Shown: in pieces, positions 25,887-34,196 of the stretch
How positions within the stretch are numbered: the stretch's first letter is position 1
How the letters are laid out: the number at the start of each line of letters is the position of its first letter
The notes under the pieces: model-generated
What the model saw: only the letters and a program-made list of their open reading frames with translations
Told to the model about the DNA's origin: nothing
The model's database searches: none
NCBI GenBank assembly: GCA_965276005.1
Contig: OZ254962.1
Coordinates: 2,790,001 to 2,854,000 of the forward strand
Direction of reading: 5' to 3'
Origin: G965232465 sp965276005
GTDB taxonomy: Bacteria > Pseudomonadota > Alphaproteobacteria > JAQWUY01
DNA: 64,000 nucleotides
Program-made: the position numbers and the translations under genes

Positions 25887-26482
25887 TCTCGGTTATCGAT
25901 TATGGGGTGGGGAACTTGCGGTCTGTTACCAAAGCCATTGAAAAATCGGGGGGCAAAACCCGGCTGATTACCACTCCAGAGCACATTTTATCAGCGGATA
26001 AATTGGTGCTGCCAGGGGTGGGGGCGTATGGGGCGTGTATGGACAACTTGAGTGCAGACATACGATCGGCACTGTTGGAAAAAATAGCCTCTGGCACGCC
26101 CACATTGGGTATTTGTGTCGGCATGCAGATTTTGTCGACAAACGGTTTGGAGTTCGGTAACCACAACGGATTAAACATTATCGCTGGCACGGTACGCAGA
26201 TTACAAACGGACTTAAAAGTGCCCCACATGGGGTGGAATGTGGTATCGGTGCAAAAACCGCATCCGGTGTTGTCTGCTATCGATGGCGAGGATGTGTATT
26301 TTGTCCATTCGTTTGTGTTCGATGTGGCAAACGATGACCATGTGCTGGCTTGTTGTGATTACGGCGAAAGATTTACGGCGGTTGTGGGCAAAAACACGCT
26401 TATCGCCACGCAATTTCACCCCGAAAAAAGTCAAGGGGTAGGCATTCAGTTGCTATCTAATTTTGTCAAGTGGAACCCGTAA
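25883..26482 (+). CDS. hisH: Imidazole glycerol phosphate synthase, glutaminase subunit
   Basis: 199 residues. Class I glutamine amidotransferase: VIDYGVGNLRSV at the start, the oxyanion region LPGVGAYGACM, the nucleophile Cys in LGICVGMQ, and the His/Glu pair in QFHPEKSQ. Supplies ammonia to HisF, three genes along the operon. Confidence 0.95.
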   Translation: MISVIDYGVGNLRSVTKAIEKSGGKTRLITTPEHILSADKLVLPGVGAYGACMDNLSADIRSALLEKIASGTPTLGICVGMQILSTNGLEFGNHNGLNIIAGTVRRLQTDLKVPHMGWNVVSVQKPHPVLSAIDGEDVYFVHSFVFDVANDDHVLACCDYGERFTAVVGKNTLIATQFHPEKSQGVGIQLLSNFVKWNP

Positions 26483-26485
26483 CCT

Positions 26486-27217
26486 ATGCAATTATACCCT
26501 GCCATAGATTTAAAAGACGGAAAATGTGTCCGTTTGCTGCACGGTGATATGAACCGATCGACTGTATTTAACGACAATGCGGGCGACCAAGCCAAACAGT
26601 TTTTTGATGCCGGTGCCGATTGGCTGCACTGTGTGGATTTAAACGGGGCGTTTGCCGGCGAAAGCGTCAATACGGATGCGGTAAAAGATATACTGGCAAG
26701 CACAGCAAATACGGCAGCAAAAGTGCAATTGGGCGGCGGTATTCGCACGCTTAAGCACATCGAACACTGGTTAGGAGCGGGAGTGGCACGGGTGATTTTG
26801 GGAACGGTAGCGGTCAAAAATCCTAAGCTGGTGATACAGGCGTGTAAACATTTTAGCGGGCAGATTGCCGTAGGTATCGATGCTCGTAACGGCTGGGTTG
26901 CTACGGACGGTTGGGCACAAACCAGTACCATCACCGTAACCGACCTTGCTCGCCGGTTTGAGGATGTGGGGGTGGCTGCCATCATATATACGGATATTGA
27001 ACGGGACGGGGCGATGGGCGGTGTCGATGTGGACTCGACCGCTGTGCTTGCGGATACAACGGATATTGCCGTAATCGCTAGTGGTGGGGTGGCGTCTGTT
27101 GCTGATATTATCGCCTTAAAAACCAAAAACCCAAAAATCCATGGCGTGATTTCTGGACGGGCTTTATATGACGGTCGTATGACTATTGCAGACGCTTTAA
27201 TGGCATGTAAGGGATAG
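26486..27217 (+). CDS. hisA: Phosphoribosylformimino-5-aminoimidazole carboxamide ribotide isomerase
   Basis: 243 residues, TIM barrel. Asp in LYPAIDLKDGKCVRL is the first catalytic Asp; the second is in YTDIERDGAMGG. Phosphate-binding glycines are in LGGGIRT and ASGGVAS. Converts ProFAR to PRFAR. Three bases follow the hisH stop. Confidence 0.95.
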   Translation: MQLYPAIDLKDGKCVRLLHGDMNRSTVFNDNAGDQAKQFFDAGADWLHCVDLNGAFAGESVNTDAVKDILASTANTAAKVQLGGGIRTLKHIEHWLGAGVARVILGTVAVKNPKLVIQACKHFSGQIAVGIDARNGWVATDGWAQTSTITVTDLARRFEDVGVAAIIYTDIERDGAMGGVDVDSTAVLADTTDIAVIASGGVASVADIIALKTKNPKIHGVISGRALYDGRMTIADALMACKG

Positions 27218-27221
27218 CCAT

Positions 27222-28004
27222 ATGATAAAGATTCGTGTTATTCCATGTTTGGATGTAAAAGACGGGCGGGTGGTCAAAGGTGTAAACTTTGTCGATCTGA
27301 TCGATGCGGGCGATCCCGTAGAACAAGCCAAAATATACGACAACGCTGGGGCGGATGAATTGGTATTTTTAGACATTACCGCATCGAGTGATAATCGGGA
27401 TACTATGTATGATGTGGTACACCGCACTGCCGAACAGGTGTTTATGCCGTTGACTGTTGGTGGCGGCGTGCGGACGATCGACGATATTCGGGCGTTGTTG
27501 CTGGCGGGAGCGGACAAAGTATCGATCAATACTGCCGCCGTACACACCCCCCAATTGGTACATGAAGCATCGCAACACTTCGGGGCTCAGTGTATCACCG
27601 TTGCGGTCGACGCAAAAGCGGTATCTGTGGACAACACCGCATGGCAGCTGTTTACCCATGGGGGGCGGCACCCTACGGGCATCGAACTTATCGGTTGGGT
27701 TAAAAAAATGGAACGCTTGGGGGCGGGGGAAATACTGCTTACCAGCATGGACAGGGACGGTACCAAACAAGGCTTTAACCTGCCGATGACACGAGCGGTC
27801 GTCGATGCGGTCCGTATCCCGGTGATTGCCAGTGGCGGAGTCGGTACGCTCGATCATCTATGCGAAGGTGTTACCAAAGGCGGGGCATCGGCGGTGCTGG
27901 CGGCAAGTATATTTCACTTCGGTGCACACAGCATCCGTGAAGTCAAACAGCACATGCACACTCAAGGCATCCCCATGCGATTACACGATGGATACACGGA
28001 TTAA
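27222..28004 (+). CDS. hisF: Imidazole glycerol phosphate synthase, cyclase subunit
   Basis: 260 residues, TIM barrel related to hisA. Catalytic Asp in VIPCLDVKDGRVVKGVNF and in TSMDRDGTKQGF; VGGGVRT and ASGGVGT bind the two phosphates. Works with HisH to make imidazole glycerol phosphate and AICAR. Confidence 0.96.
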   Translation: MIKIRVIPCLDVKDGRVVKGVNFVDLIDAGDPVEQAKIYDNAGADELVFLDITASSDNRDTMYDVVHRTAEQVFMPLTVGGGVRTIDDIRALLLAGADKVSINTAAVHTPQLVHEASQHFGAQCITVAVDAKAVSVDNTAWQLFTHGGRHPTGIELIGWVKKMERLGAGEILLTSMDRDGTKQGFNLPMTRAVVDAVRIPVIASGGVGTLDHLCEGVTKGGASAVLAASIFHFGAHSIREVKQHMHTQGIPMRLHDGYTD

Positions 28005-28017
28005 AAGGATGAAGCGT

Positions 28018-28344
28018 ATGCACAACGACACGATACAACAGGTTTTTGACACCATCAAACACCGCCAAGCACAAGGCGATGTAGAAAAGTCTTGGACGGC
28101 CAAATTGTTAGCCGACGGTACGGAAAACATTTGTAAAAAACTCAGTGAAGAAACCACCGAAACCGTTATCGGTGCGATTAAGAACGACACGGATAATGTC
28201 ATATGCGAATCCGCTGATGTGTTGTACCACTTGATGGTACTATGGGCAGATAAAAGTATTACACCAGAGCAAGTCCTAAACGAACTTGCCCGCCGACAGG
28301 GCATATCGGGCATAACAGAAAAACAGAATAGGGGGACACCATGA
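28018..28344 (+). CDS. hisE: Phosphoribosyl-ATP pyrophosphatase
   Basis: 108 residues from ATG 28018, chosen because AAGGA (28005-28009) is eight bases before it; ATG 28009 would sit on that site. Core SWTAKLLADGTENICKKLSEE and ESADVLYHLMVLW hold the acidic residues for magnesium. HisI is not fused and not present nearby, as usual in alphaproteobacteria. The end overlaps the hinT remnant by 4 bp. Confidence 0.93.
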   Translation: MHNDTIQQVFDTIKHRQAQGDVEKSWTAKLLADGTENICKKLSEETTETVIGAIKNDTDNVICESADVLYHLMVLWADKSITPEQVLNELARRQGISGITEKQNRGTP

Positions 28345-28424
28345 TATACGATACCAACAACACATTTGCAAAAATTTTATGAGGGGAGATTCTCAATACC
28401 ACCATATATGAAGATGATTTCGTC
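28341..28424 (+). pseudogene. HIT-family (hinT) gene remnant
   Basis: From ATG 28341 the frame reads MIYDTNNTFAKIL, then TGA at 28380-28382, then GEILNTTIYEDDFV. This matches the start of HIT-family nucleotide hydrolases (typically FAKILRGEI followed by YEDD), with an arginine CGA changed to TGA. After residue 28 the similarity stops, and the His-triad half of the gene is absent. HIT genes often follow hisE in alphaproteobacteria, so this is a decayed native gene cut by the foreign segment beyond it. Confidence 0.7.
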
Positions 28425-28547
28425 CCAGCTTCTTTTGTGGTGGTCGTTCCAGCATGGCAATGTGTATTTTTTACAGTATTCTTCGTTACAAATCCAGCAA
28501 TCCCCCATCCACTCTACATTTCTTTGCCATCTCCATTCTGTACACAT
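28377..28547 (-). CDS. Small Cys/Trp-rich protein (56 aa), possible frameshifted remnant
   Basis: Read leftward from ATG at 28547. The protein begins MCTEWRWQRN and has GDCWICNEEYC with further Cys and His residues in LPCWNDHHKR, a zinc-ribbon-like spacing. A better-placed start, MAKKVKC after AAAGGA, lies just upstream in another frame; removing two bases of the TGTGT run would join the two. It overlaps the hinT remnant. No family recognised; it may be part of the phage-type segment to its right. Confidence 0.35.
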   Translation of the reverse strand: MCTEWRWQRNVEWMGDCWICNEEYCKKYTLPCWNDHHKRSWDEIIFIYGGIENLPS

Positions 28548-28677
28548 TTCACTTTTTTAGCCATTACAAGATTCCTTTCTAAAATTGCTTACATTTTAAA
28601 ACGACATGGGACATATTATTCCTAAAGAAATAGAAAAAAAACACTCTATGTTCGCCCAAGACACCATAACATTTTTA
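28425..28677. other. Spacer with no intact gene
   Basis: Between the end of recognisable hinT and the end of the repressor gene. It holds most of the Cys-rich mini-frame on the minus strand and an AT-rich tail (28560-28677) in which I see neither a terminator nor an open frame. It most likely contains the junction between native sequence and the phage-type segment. Confidence 0.4.
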
Positions 28678-29325
28678 TTATCCCAATTTGACCACGCCTT
28701 TTACTAAGGCGATGATATAAAAATTTAGGTTTTCTTCGCTTAAATTAATTTGATAATTGGGGTTTAAGGGATTGTCGCTAATGACATGTAAAATACGATT
28801 AGGCGACAGAGACAAGCGTTTTACCATTATGGTATCATCGAGACAAATTACATATACGCCGTCTCCAATAAACTTTTTGATCACACTGCATATGACTGTG
28901 TCGCCTGATGTGTATGTGGGTTCCATACTATCGCCCATGACGGGGAAGCCTATGAGCTCGGTTATTGTGCCGATTCTTTGTTGCAACCACGCTTTGTCAA
29001 ACGGTAAGTATGTGGTGACAGATTCGCTCCACACCACCCTGCCACCGCCTGCAGATACAGGTGTATCTCCATAAAAAGGAATGTGTACAATATCTTGTGA
29101 ATTAGGGGGCGATGTGTTGGTGTTGATGTCTTTTCCAGTTACCAAATATTCCACAGAGACTCCCAAATATTGGCACATGGCGGGCAGCAAATCTGCCTGC
29201 ATCCTCTGGGTGCCATATTCAAAGTGTTCAATTTTACGGTGATTTTCCCCGATATGAGTCGCCAGTTTTTTACGGGATATGCCCTTTTTTTCCCTGATGT
29301 TTCTTAGTCTTTCGCCTATACGCAT
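28678..29325 (-). CDS. Phage-type repressor: XRE HTH plus S24 (LexA/CI-like) domain
   Basis: 215 residues from ATG at 29325, chosen because IGERLRNIREKKGISRKKLA starts the helix-turn-helix and GGTGGGG precedes it; the longer frame crosses the promoter region. Residues 5-63 bind DNA. The C-terminal half has the Ser-Lys dyad: Ser133 in MGDSMEPTY and Lys169 in IMVKR. An Ala-Gly pair at 92-93 could be the self-cleavage site. It should repress the divergent small gene and itself through the 29369-29397 region. Confidence 0.88.
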   Translation of the reverse strand: MRIGERLRNIREKKGISRKKLATHIGENHRKIEHFEYGTQRMQADLLPAMCQYLGVSVEYLVTGKDINTNTSPPNSQDIVHIPFYGDTPVSAGGGRVVWSESVTTYLPFDKAWLQQRIGTITELIGFPVMGDSMEPTYTSGDTVICSVIKKFIGDGVYVICLDDTIMVKRLSLSPNRILHVISDNPLNPNYQINLSEENLNFYIIALVKGVVKLG

Positions 29326-29368
29326 TGTCCCCACCTTACCCTTGTTACAATTATTTTGTAAAAAGTGC

Positions 29369-29397
29369 TTGACTTGTACAAGATAAATGTATATATT
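29369..29397 (+). promoter_or_regulatory. Rightward lytic-type promoter with palindromic operator
   Basis: TTGACT (29369-29374) and TATATT (29392-29397) are 17 bp apart. The perfect 10-bp palindrome CTTGTACAAG at 29373-29382 lies in the spacer, and a TACAAG half-site recurs at 29399-29404. On the minus strand TATAAT (29400-29395) could serve the repressor gene, so the two promoters overlap. Confidence 0.55.
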
Positions 29398-29515
29398 ATA
29401 CAAGTATAGATTTAATTAAAATAAGTTAGCACATCTTTAAATGTCTACAAATGCACTAACTTATAAATTAAGTTTTTATATGTAATTAAACACTAAATAG
29501 TAAGGAGATTATACT

Positions 29516-29749
29516 ATGTATTTAGATTTTACACAACCACCAAGTAAACGCCTGTACCGTGCGGTTCAAGCTGGGTTTATTGCCAATGATACAACTTTGA
29601 CCAGTTGGTGTCGACAGAATGGATTGACAACCCAAACGGCGGTACAAGCCTTATGTGGGGCTTTGGACAGTGCAAAATACCGTGCGGTTCGCAAACAAAT
29701 CATTCAAGATGTGACCAAATTGGCAAGCCATCAGGAACCTTTTTCATAA
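29516..29749 (+). CDS. Small phage-type regulator (Ner/Cro-like position)
   Basis: 77 residues after a perfect AAGGAG. Divergent from the S24 repressor, the position of ner/cro in transposable and lambdoid phages. LTSWCRQNGLTTQTAVQALCGAL looks like a helix-turn-helix, and the C-terminal helix is basic. I do not recognise an exact family; the regulatory role is inferred from position and the predicted HTH. Confidence 0.6.
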   Translation: MYLDFTQPPSKRLYRAVQAGFIANDTTLTSWCRQNGLTTQTAVQALCGALDSAKYRAVRKQIIQDVTKLASHQEPFS

Positions 29750-29767
29750 GCGGATTATGCACACGCT

Positions 29768-29807
29768 TAGGGACAGTTTTGCCCTGCATTGCCCTGTGCT
29801 GTCCCTA
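29768..29807 (+). repeat. 9-bp inverted repeat
   Basis: TAGGGACAG (29768-29776) and CTGTCCCTA (29799-29807) with a 22-base loop just after the small regulator gene. No T-run follows on either strand, so it is not a plain terminator. It may be an attenuator or a protein-binding site between the early genes. Confidence 0.4.
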
Positions 29808-29882
29808 CAAAAATATAACACCGTTTAATAGATTAAATCATATGAAAAACATGTAACAACACACCAGAAAGGATACGATGCC

Positions 29883-30077
29883 ATGGATACATATAAACCA
29901 AGTAAAAACATTGCTTTTGTCAAACACATATATAGACGGTGCCGTCAGCTGGGTACAGATCACATACGCCCCATCTGTCACCATATGCAGCACAAGGATA
30001 TACACTCGTATACGCCCCATGCGAAAATCCCCCATGTGGAACGCTTGGTACATACGGGGGCATTTAACAAAGGATAA
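29883..30077 (+). CDS. Small basic protein (64 aa), phage-type module
   Basis: ATG 29883 is about ten bases after GAAAGGA (29866-29872). The protein is basic and His-rich (KHIYRRCRQLG, then HIRPICHHMQHKD). It ends four bases before the Mor-like gene, which supports co-translation. An alternative frame from 29878 runs into the Mor-like gene; it looks less protein-like. No family recognised. Confidence 0.4.
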   Translation: MDTYKPSKNIAFVKHIYRRCRQLGTDHIRPICHHMQHKDIHSYTPHAKIPHVERLVHTGAFNKG

Positions 30078-30081
30078 CGCT

Positions 30082-30435
30082 ATGCAAAATCGCAGTTATA
30101 TTATCAATCAAATTGCTGATATTATCGGATATGCGGATGCGGATAAAATTGCCGATACTTTTGCGGGCGGTTGTTTGTATATCACCACCGCCTCCAGAAG
30201 TCGATTGGTACAATGTGTGGGAATCGACAACGCAAAACTATTGGTGCAACATATGGGCAGGGGCAGTGTGAATATTCCCCTAGGCGATCGAAAAACCTTT
30301 GCCAACAAACGGCAACAGTTTTATAAAATGATTACGGATGGTTACACCGTCGCCCATGCCGGTCGTACCTGTGGCATTGCCCAACGCACTGCCACATATT
30401 GGAAACGGGACTACGATATGGAATACAACCGTTGA
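30082..30435 (+). CDS. Mor-like (Mu middle operon regulator family) activator
   Basis: 117 residues from ATG 30082 (AAAGGA upstream). IADIIGYADADKIADTFAGGCLYI matches the dimerisation part of Mor/C proteins (a helix, then GG-x-x-L/I-Y-I/V). Residues 85-110 (DGYTVAHAGRTCGIAQRTATYWKRD) are a helix-turn-helix. In phage Mu, Mor turns on the middle promoter. No transposase, head or tail gene follows, so its target is either gone or elsewhere. Confidence 0.72.
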   Translation: MQNRSYIINQIADIIGYADADKIADTFAGGCLYITTASRSRLVQCVGIDNAKLLVQHMGRGSVNIPLGDRKTFANKRQQFYKMITDGYTVAHAGRTCGIAQRTATYWKRDYDMEYNR

Positions 30436-30556
30436 ATTTGTAACATGGTGAAATAAAAAGTTACTCCCTTTTATGCAATTGTCTCTGTATCGAATACGGA
30501 TTTTGTGTATAATGGGGGGGTATTATCACCAGACAACACAAAAAAGGTGCCATCGT

Positions 30557-31726
30557 ATGTCCATGCCATTTATCGATTTACACACGCAACAATCGTTTAT
30601 CCGTTCTGCTATTGAAGACCGTTGGCAAGATATTTTGAATCACGGGGCGTATATTATGGGTCCCGAAGTGATGCAAATGGAGCGAGAATTGGCGGAATTT
30701 TGCGACAGAACGAATAGTACCAACAGAAACAACAGTACCAATAGCACCTATTGTGTCAGTTGTGCATCGGGCACCGATGCGTTGCTCATGAGTCTTATGG
30801 CATGGGACATAGGGGTGGGGGATGCGGTATTTGTGCCGGCGTTCACCTTTACCGCCAGCTGCGAAGTGATAAGCGTACTCGGGGCAACGCCGGTGTTTGT
30901 CGATGTGCAAAGCGAGTCGTTTAATATCTGTCCCATCAGCCTTCGTCAAGGCATTCGGGACGCAAAAAAGGCGGGTTTAAACTTAAAATGTGTGATTGCC
31001 GTCGATTTGTTTGGCCGTAGTGTGGATTGGGACACTATTATACCCATCGCCCGTGCGGACAATATGTATGTGCTTGACGATGCGGCACAAGCCTTTGGCG
31101 GGTCGTACAACGGGCGGATGATTGGGACGATTGGCGATGTAACCGCTACTAGCTTTTTCCCGGCAAAACCGTTGGGCTGTTATGGGGATGGGGGGGCTAT
31201 ATTTACCGGTGATGCGGACATGCAGCAAAAGTTGCTGTCTATTCGGGTACACGGACAAGATATGGGCGACAAGTACAAAAATGCTCGACTGGGTATAAAT
31301 GGGCGAATGGACACTATACAAGCGGCGGTGATACTGGAAAAGATGACTCTATTTAAACAAGAAATCACCCTCCGTAATCAAGTCGCCAGACGGTACAACC
31401 AAATGTTGTCAGGTACGGTGGGCGTACCCGTGATGACCGATGGTATTGTATCCACTTGGGCACAGTACACGGTGATATTGCCCGATGGCAGCGACAGAAA
31501 CGCCATACAGTCGCACATGCGAGATAAAGGCGTGCCAACCGCCGTATACTACCCTATTCCCATGCACCGCCAACAAGCATACCAAAACGGCATAACAGCA
31601 GGCGAGGATTTACCCAATAGCGACTACCTAAGCCAAAGGGTACTCAGCCTACCCATGCACCCCTATTTAAGCGAAGACGATCAGCACAAAGTGGTAGATG
31701 CTTTAAAATCTGCCTTGCGGTTGTAG
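30557..31726 (+). CDS. DegT/DnrJ/EryC1/StrS PLP aminotransferase (sugar aminotransferase)
   Basis: 389 residues from ATG 30557, eight bases after an aaaaaggtg ribosome-binding site. SGTDALLMSLMA binds PLP phosphate, VLDDAAQAFGG is the Asp motif, and Lys in SFFPAKPLGCYGDGG forms the Schiff base. Closest in pattern to WbpE/ArnB-type enzymes that aminate UDP-linked keto sugars. Odd: an Asn/Ser/Thr repeat (NSTNRNNSTNST) near residue 55, encoded by short DNA repeats. It is isolated from the main polysaccharide locus by 8 kb. Confidence 0.88.
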   Translation: MSMPFIDLHTQQSFIRSAIEDRWQDILNHGAYIMGPEVMQMERELAEFCDRTNSTNRNNSTNSTYCVSCASGTDALLMSLMAWDIGVGDAVFVPAFTFTASCEVISVLGATPVFVDVQSESFNICPISLRQGIRDAKKAGLNLKCVIAVDLFGRSVDWDTIIPIARADNMYVLDDAAQAFGGSYNGRMIGTIGDVTATSFFPAKPLGCYGDGGAIFTGDADMQQKLLSIRVHGQDMGDKYKNARLGINGRMDTIQAAVILEKMTLFKQEITLRNQVARRYNQMLSGTVGVPVMTDGIVSTWAQYTVILPDGSDRNAIQSHMRDKGVPTAVYYPIPMHRQQAYQNGITAGEDLPNSDYLSQRVLSLPMHPYLSEDDQHKVVDALKSALRL

Positions 31727-31787
31727 TTCATGGTGTATAAAACGATTGTGTAGGCTGTTTTCAGCTTGTGGCTTGTTGGTGAGTCTA

Positions 31788-31910
31788 GGGGGCTTCGCCC
31801 CCCGTGCGTTTGGGGTGGATTTTACCGCACTTCGTGCGACAAAATGCCACACGCACTCCCCCCCGATCGAGCACCACATCGGGCTTACGCCCTCAGCGGT
31901 TGCAACCGCT
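31788..31910. repeat. Cluster of four short perfect hairpins
   Basis: Four perfect stems lie in 123 bp: GGGGGC-TTC-GCCCCC (31788-31802), CGCAC-TTC-GTGCG (31826-31838), GGGC-TTAC-GCCC (31881-31892) and the 16-bp palindrome AGCGGTTGCAACCGCT (31895-31910). Two stems share the TTC loop. Base composition is richer in GC than the flanks. It looks like an intergenic repeat element or a structured RNA. Long frames across it are considered spurious. Confidence 0.5.
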
Positions 31911-31959
31911 TATAAAAAAACGATTGCTTTTTTTGTGTAAAATGCGTACCTTATACAGC

Positions 31960-32574
31960 ATGAAGATTTTATTACACAAAAACGATTTGCCCGCTGATGT
32001 AAAGGTGTTGGAGAGCGTGGCGGTAGATACGGAAACTATGGGTTTAAATCCGTTGCGCGACAGGCTGTGTGTGGTGCAGCTGACTTTTGGCGATGGCGAT
32101 GTGCATTTGGTACAGTTCGATGGTGCCGATTATTCTGCCCCTGTGCTGAGGCGGATTTTAGCTGATGAACGGATTATGAAGATATTTCATTTTGCTCGTT
32201 TTGATGTGGCGGTGTTGTTTTATTATTTGGGTGTAACGACTTATCCTGTGTATTGTACCAAGATTGCTTCAAAACTCACCCGTACTTATGCGGACAAGCA
32301 TGGTTTAATGGCGTTGGTAGCGGATATTTTGCAGATACACTTGTCGAAACAGCAACAATCGTCTAACTGGGGGGCGTTTGAGCTAAGCTCCGACCAACAG
32401 CAATATGCGGCGTCTGATGTGGTATATTTACATGCCTTAAAAATTGAACTGGACAAGCGGCTAGACGCAATGGGGCGATGGGACTTGGCAAAATCTGCTT
32501 TTGGGTTTATAATGACACGGGCGATTCTCGACCTTAAAGGCTTTCAAGATATGGATATTTTTTCCCATTCATAA
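31960..32574 (+). CDS. Ribonuclease D-like 3'-5' exonuclease
   Basis: 204 residues from ATG 31960; the upstream extension to 31804 runs through the hairpin cluster and is rejected. DEDD residues: Asp23 and Glu25 in VAVDTETMGL, Asp in HFARFDVAVL, and Tyr/Asp in QQYAASDVVYLHAL. No HRDC domain follows, as in the short form common in alphaproteobacteria, where it often precedes kdsD and the lpt genes. Processes RNA 3' ends. Confidence 0.88.
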   Translation: MKILLHKNDLPADVKVLESVAVDTETMGLNPLRDRLCVVQLTFGDGDVHLVQFDGADYSAPVLRRILADERIMKIFHFARFDVAVLFYYLGVTTYPVYCTKIASKLTRTYADKHGLMALVADILQIHLSKQQQSSNWGAFELSSDQQQYAASDVVYLHALKIELDKRLDAMGRWDLAKSAFGFIMTRAILDLKGFQDMDIFSHS

Positions 32575-32583
32575 GGCACATAC

Positions 32584-33558
32584 ATGACACACACAACCAT
32601 TGCATTACAGGTATTACACACGGAACAAGCGGGATTACAACAGGCGTATGAGCTGGTGTCCGGTGCCTGTGCGAGTGCGTTTGACCAGACCGTCGATGCG
32701 ATTTTAAATATCACTGCCAACAAAGGTAGGGTGATAGTCTGTGGCATGGGCAAATCGGGTTGGGTGGGACGGAAGATCTCTGCCACTTTGGCAAGCACCG
32801 GCACCCCGTCTTATTTTGTCCACCCGGCGGAGGCGGTACATGGCGATTTAGGTATGATTACCCCCGATGATGCGGTACTGTTGTTGTCCAACAGCGGTGA
32901 AACTGCCGAATTGTTTGGGGTGTTATCGTATATCAACCGCCACAATATTTTTGCTGTGGCTATTACCAAAGGCTGTCAATCCACTTTGGCACAGGCGGTG
33001 GATGTGGTATTGCCCTTGCCGCAAGCGGCAGAAGCCTGCCCCTTAGGGCTTGCCCCGACCACTTCCACAACGGTAACTATGGCGATGGGCGATGCATTGG
33101 CGTTAGCGTTGCTAGAAGCCCGTAAATTTAGCGAGCAAGACTTTAAAAACTATCATCCATCGGGGCAATTGGGGGCACAGCTATTAAGTGCCGGCGACAT
33201 TATGCAAACGGGCGACAGCTTGCCGTTTGTGCCGCCGACAACTGCGGTGACAGATACGGCGATCGTTATGCAAAATGGCGGTCTTGGCTGTGTAGGAATC
33301 CTGCGACAGGGGGTACTGCAAGGCGTGTTTACCGATGGGGATTTGTTGCGGTATATTAACGCTGGTGGCGATTTATCGTTGCCTATCGACCAGTGTATGA
33401 CCAATGACCCCATTTGTGTACAGCCCCATACTTTTGCATCGGAAGTGTTGGGTATTTTACAAGACAAAAAAATCGGTGCCGTATTTGTTGTCGATGGGGG
33501 TAATATCCCTTTGGGCGTGGTACATTTCCAAGATTGTCTAAAATACGGTGTGGCATAA
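32584..33558 (+). CDS. kdsD: Arabinose-5-phosphate isomerase (KpsF/GutQ family)
   Basis: 324 residues: an N-terminal SIS domain (VCGMGKSGWVGRKIS, then LLSNSGETAE) and two C-terminal CBS domains (IMQTGDSLPFV, CMTNDPICV). Makes D-arabinose 5-phosphate for Kdo, so the cell has LPS of the Kdo type. EAVHGDLGM is the usual loop. Next to lptC and lptB, as in other alphaproteobacteria. Confidence 0.93.
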   Translation: MTHTTIALQVLHTEQAGLQQAYELVSGACASAFDQTVDAILNITANKGRVIVCGMGKSGWVGRKISATLASTGTPSYFVHPAEAVHGDLGMITPDDAVLLLSNSGETAELFGVLSYINRHNIFAVAITKGCQSTLAQAVDVVLPLPQAAEACPLGLAPTTSTTVTMAMGDALALALLEARKFSEQDFKNYHPSGQLGAQLLSAGDIMQTGDSLPFVPPTTAVTDTAIVMQNGGLGCVGILRQGVLQGVFTDGDLLRYINAGGDLSLPIDQCMTNDPICVQPHTFASEVLGILQDKKIGAVFVVDGGNIPLGVVHFQDCLKYGVA

Positions 33559-33578
33559 TACAGAGCAAAGGTAGTAAC

Positions 33579-34181
33579 ATGATAGAAATTCAACACCATC
33601 GCATAAACCGCCGTTTAAAAGTGAAAAAAGCGTTGTCCGTGCTGTTTGTACTGGTGGGGGTGGGGCTGATTGCGGTGGTATTGTTGCCCTTGTTTTACAC
33701 GGTAGATACGGCTACAACGGTGGCAACATCCACAGAATCACCCACATCGTCTGATTCGGATACCCAAGTGGTGGCAAAGGTAAGGCCTACCGCAGTGATG
33801 GAAAACCTGTCCTATCAAGACAACGAGCAACAAGCCACCATCACCGCTGACAAAGCCGAACAAAGTGTCGAGTATACCCGTTTGCAGTCGGCACAAATCG
33901 CATCCGATGCCAATAAAACACTGCTACAAGCCGATACGGCAACCATCGACAACGCCACCAAAGAAGTAGATGCCGAAGGCAATGTATACTACCGGGACAA
34001 AGACGGTGTGGAAATCTCTTCGCAACGGATGAAGGTCAAACAAAACGAACATGTAAAAGCAACCGGTGGGGTGGTCATCAGCGGTGAAGGGGTGATTGTC
34101 AAGTCCGAATCCGCAACCTACAAGGAAAAAGACGGGGTGATAACCATGACGGGCGGCGTTACCATTGAAATCGATGAATAA
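33579..34181 (+). CDS. lptC: LPS export periplasmic protein LptC-like
   Basis: 200 residues from ATG 33579. One N-terminal transmembrane helix (about 19-44), a Ser/Thr-rich linker, then a repeated beta-strand region (LSYQDNEQQATITADKAEQ, VKATGGVVISGEGV) of the OstA/LptC jellyroll type. It would bridge LptFG in the inner membrane to LptA. lptA itself, expected next, is missing here. Confidence 0.8.
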   Translation: MIEIQHHRINRRLKVKKALSVLFVLVGVGLIAVVLLPLFYTVDTATTVATSTESPTSSDSDTQVVAKVRPTAVMENLSYQDNEQQATITADKAEQSVEYTRLQSAQIASDANKTLLQADTATIDNATKEVDAEGNVYYRDKDGVEISSQRMKVKQNEHVKATGGVVISGEGVIVKSESATYKEKDGVITMTGGVTIEIDE

Positions 34182-34196
34182 AGGTATAGGACACCG

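Noticed and set aside
26446..27126. 226-codon open frame opposite hisA (minus strand)
   Set aside because: hisA is unmistakable on the plus strand; the antisense product is Ala/Ser/Thr-rich with no family resemblance.
28380..28382. TGA in the hinT remnant read as a sense codon (recoding)
   Set aside because: TGA ends several clear genes here (hisB, the gcvPB-like gene, GH63) at correct overlaps, so the code is standard; the rest of hinT is missing too.
31804..31959. N-terminal extension of RNase D
   Set aside because: Runs through the hairpin cluster; RNase D homology starts at MKILLHKND, so the shorter start is used.
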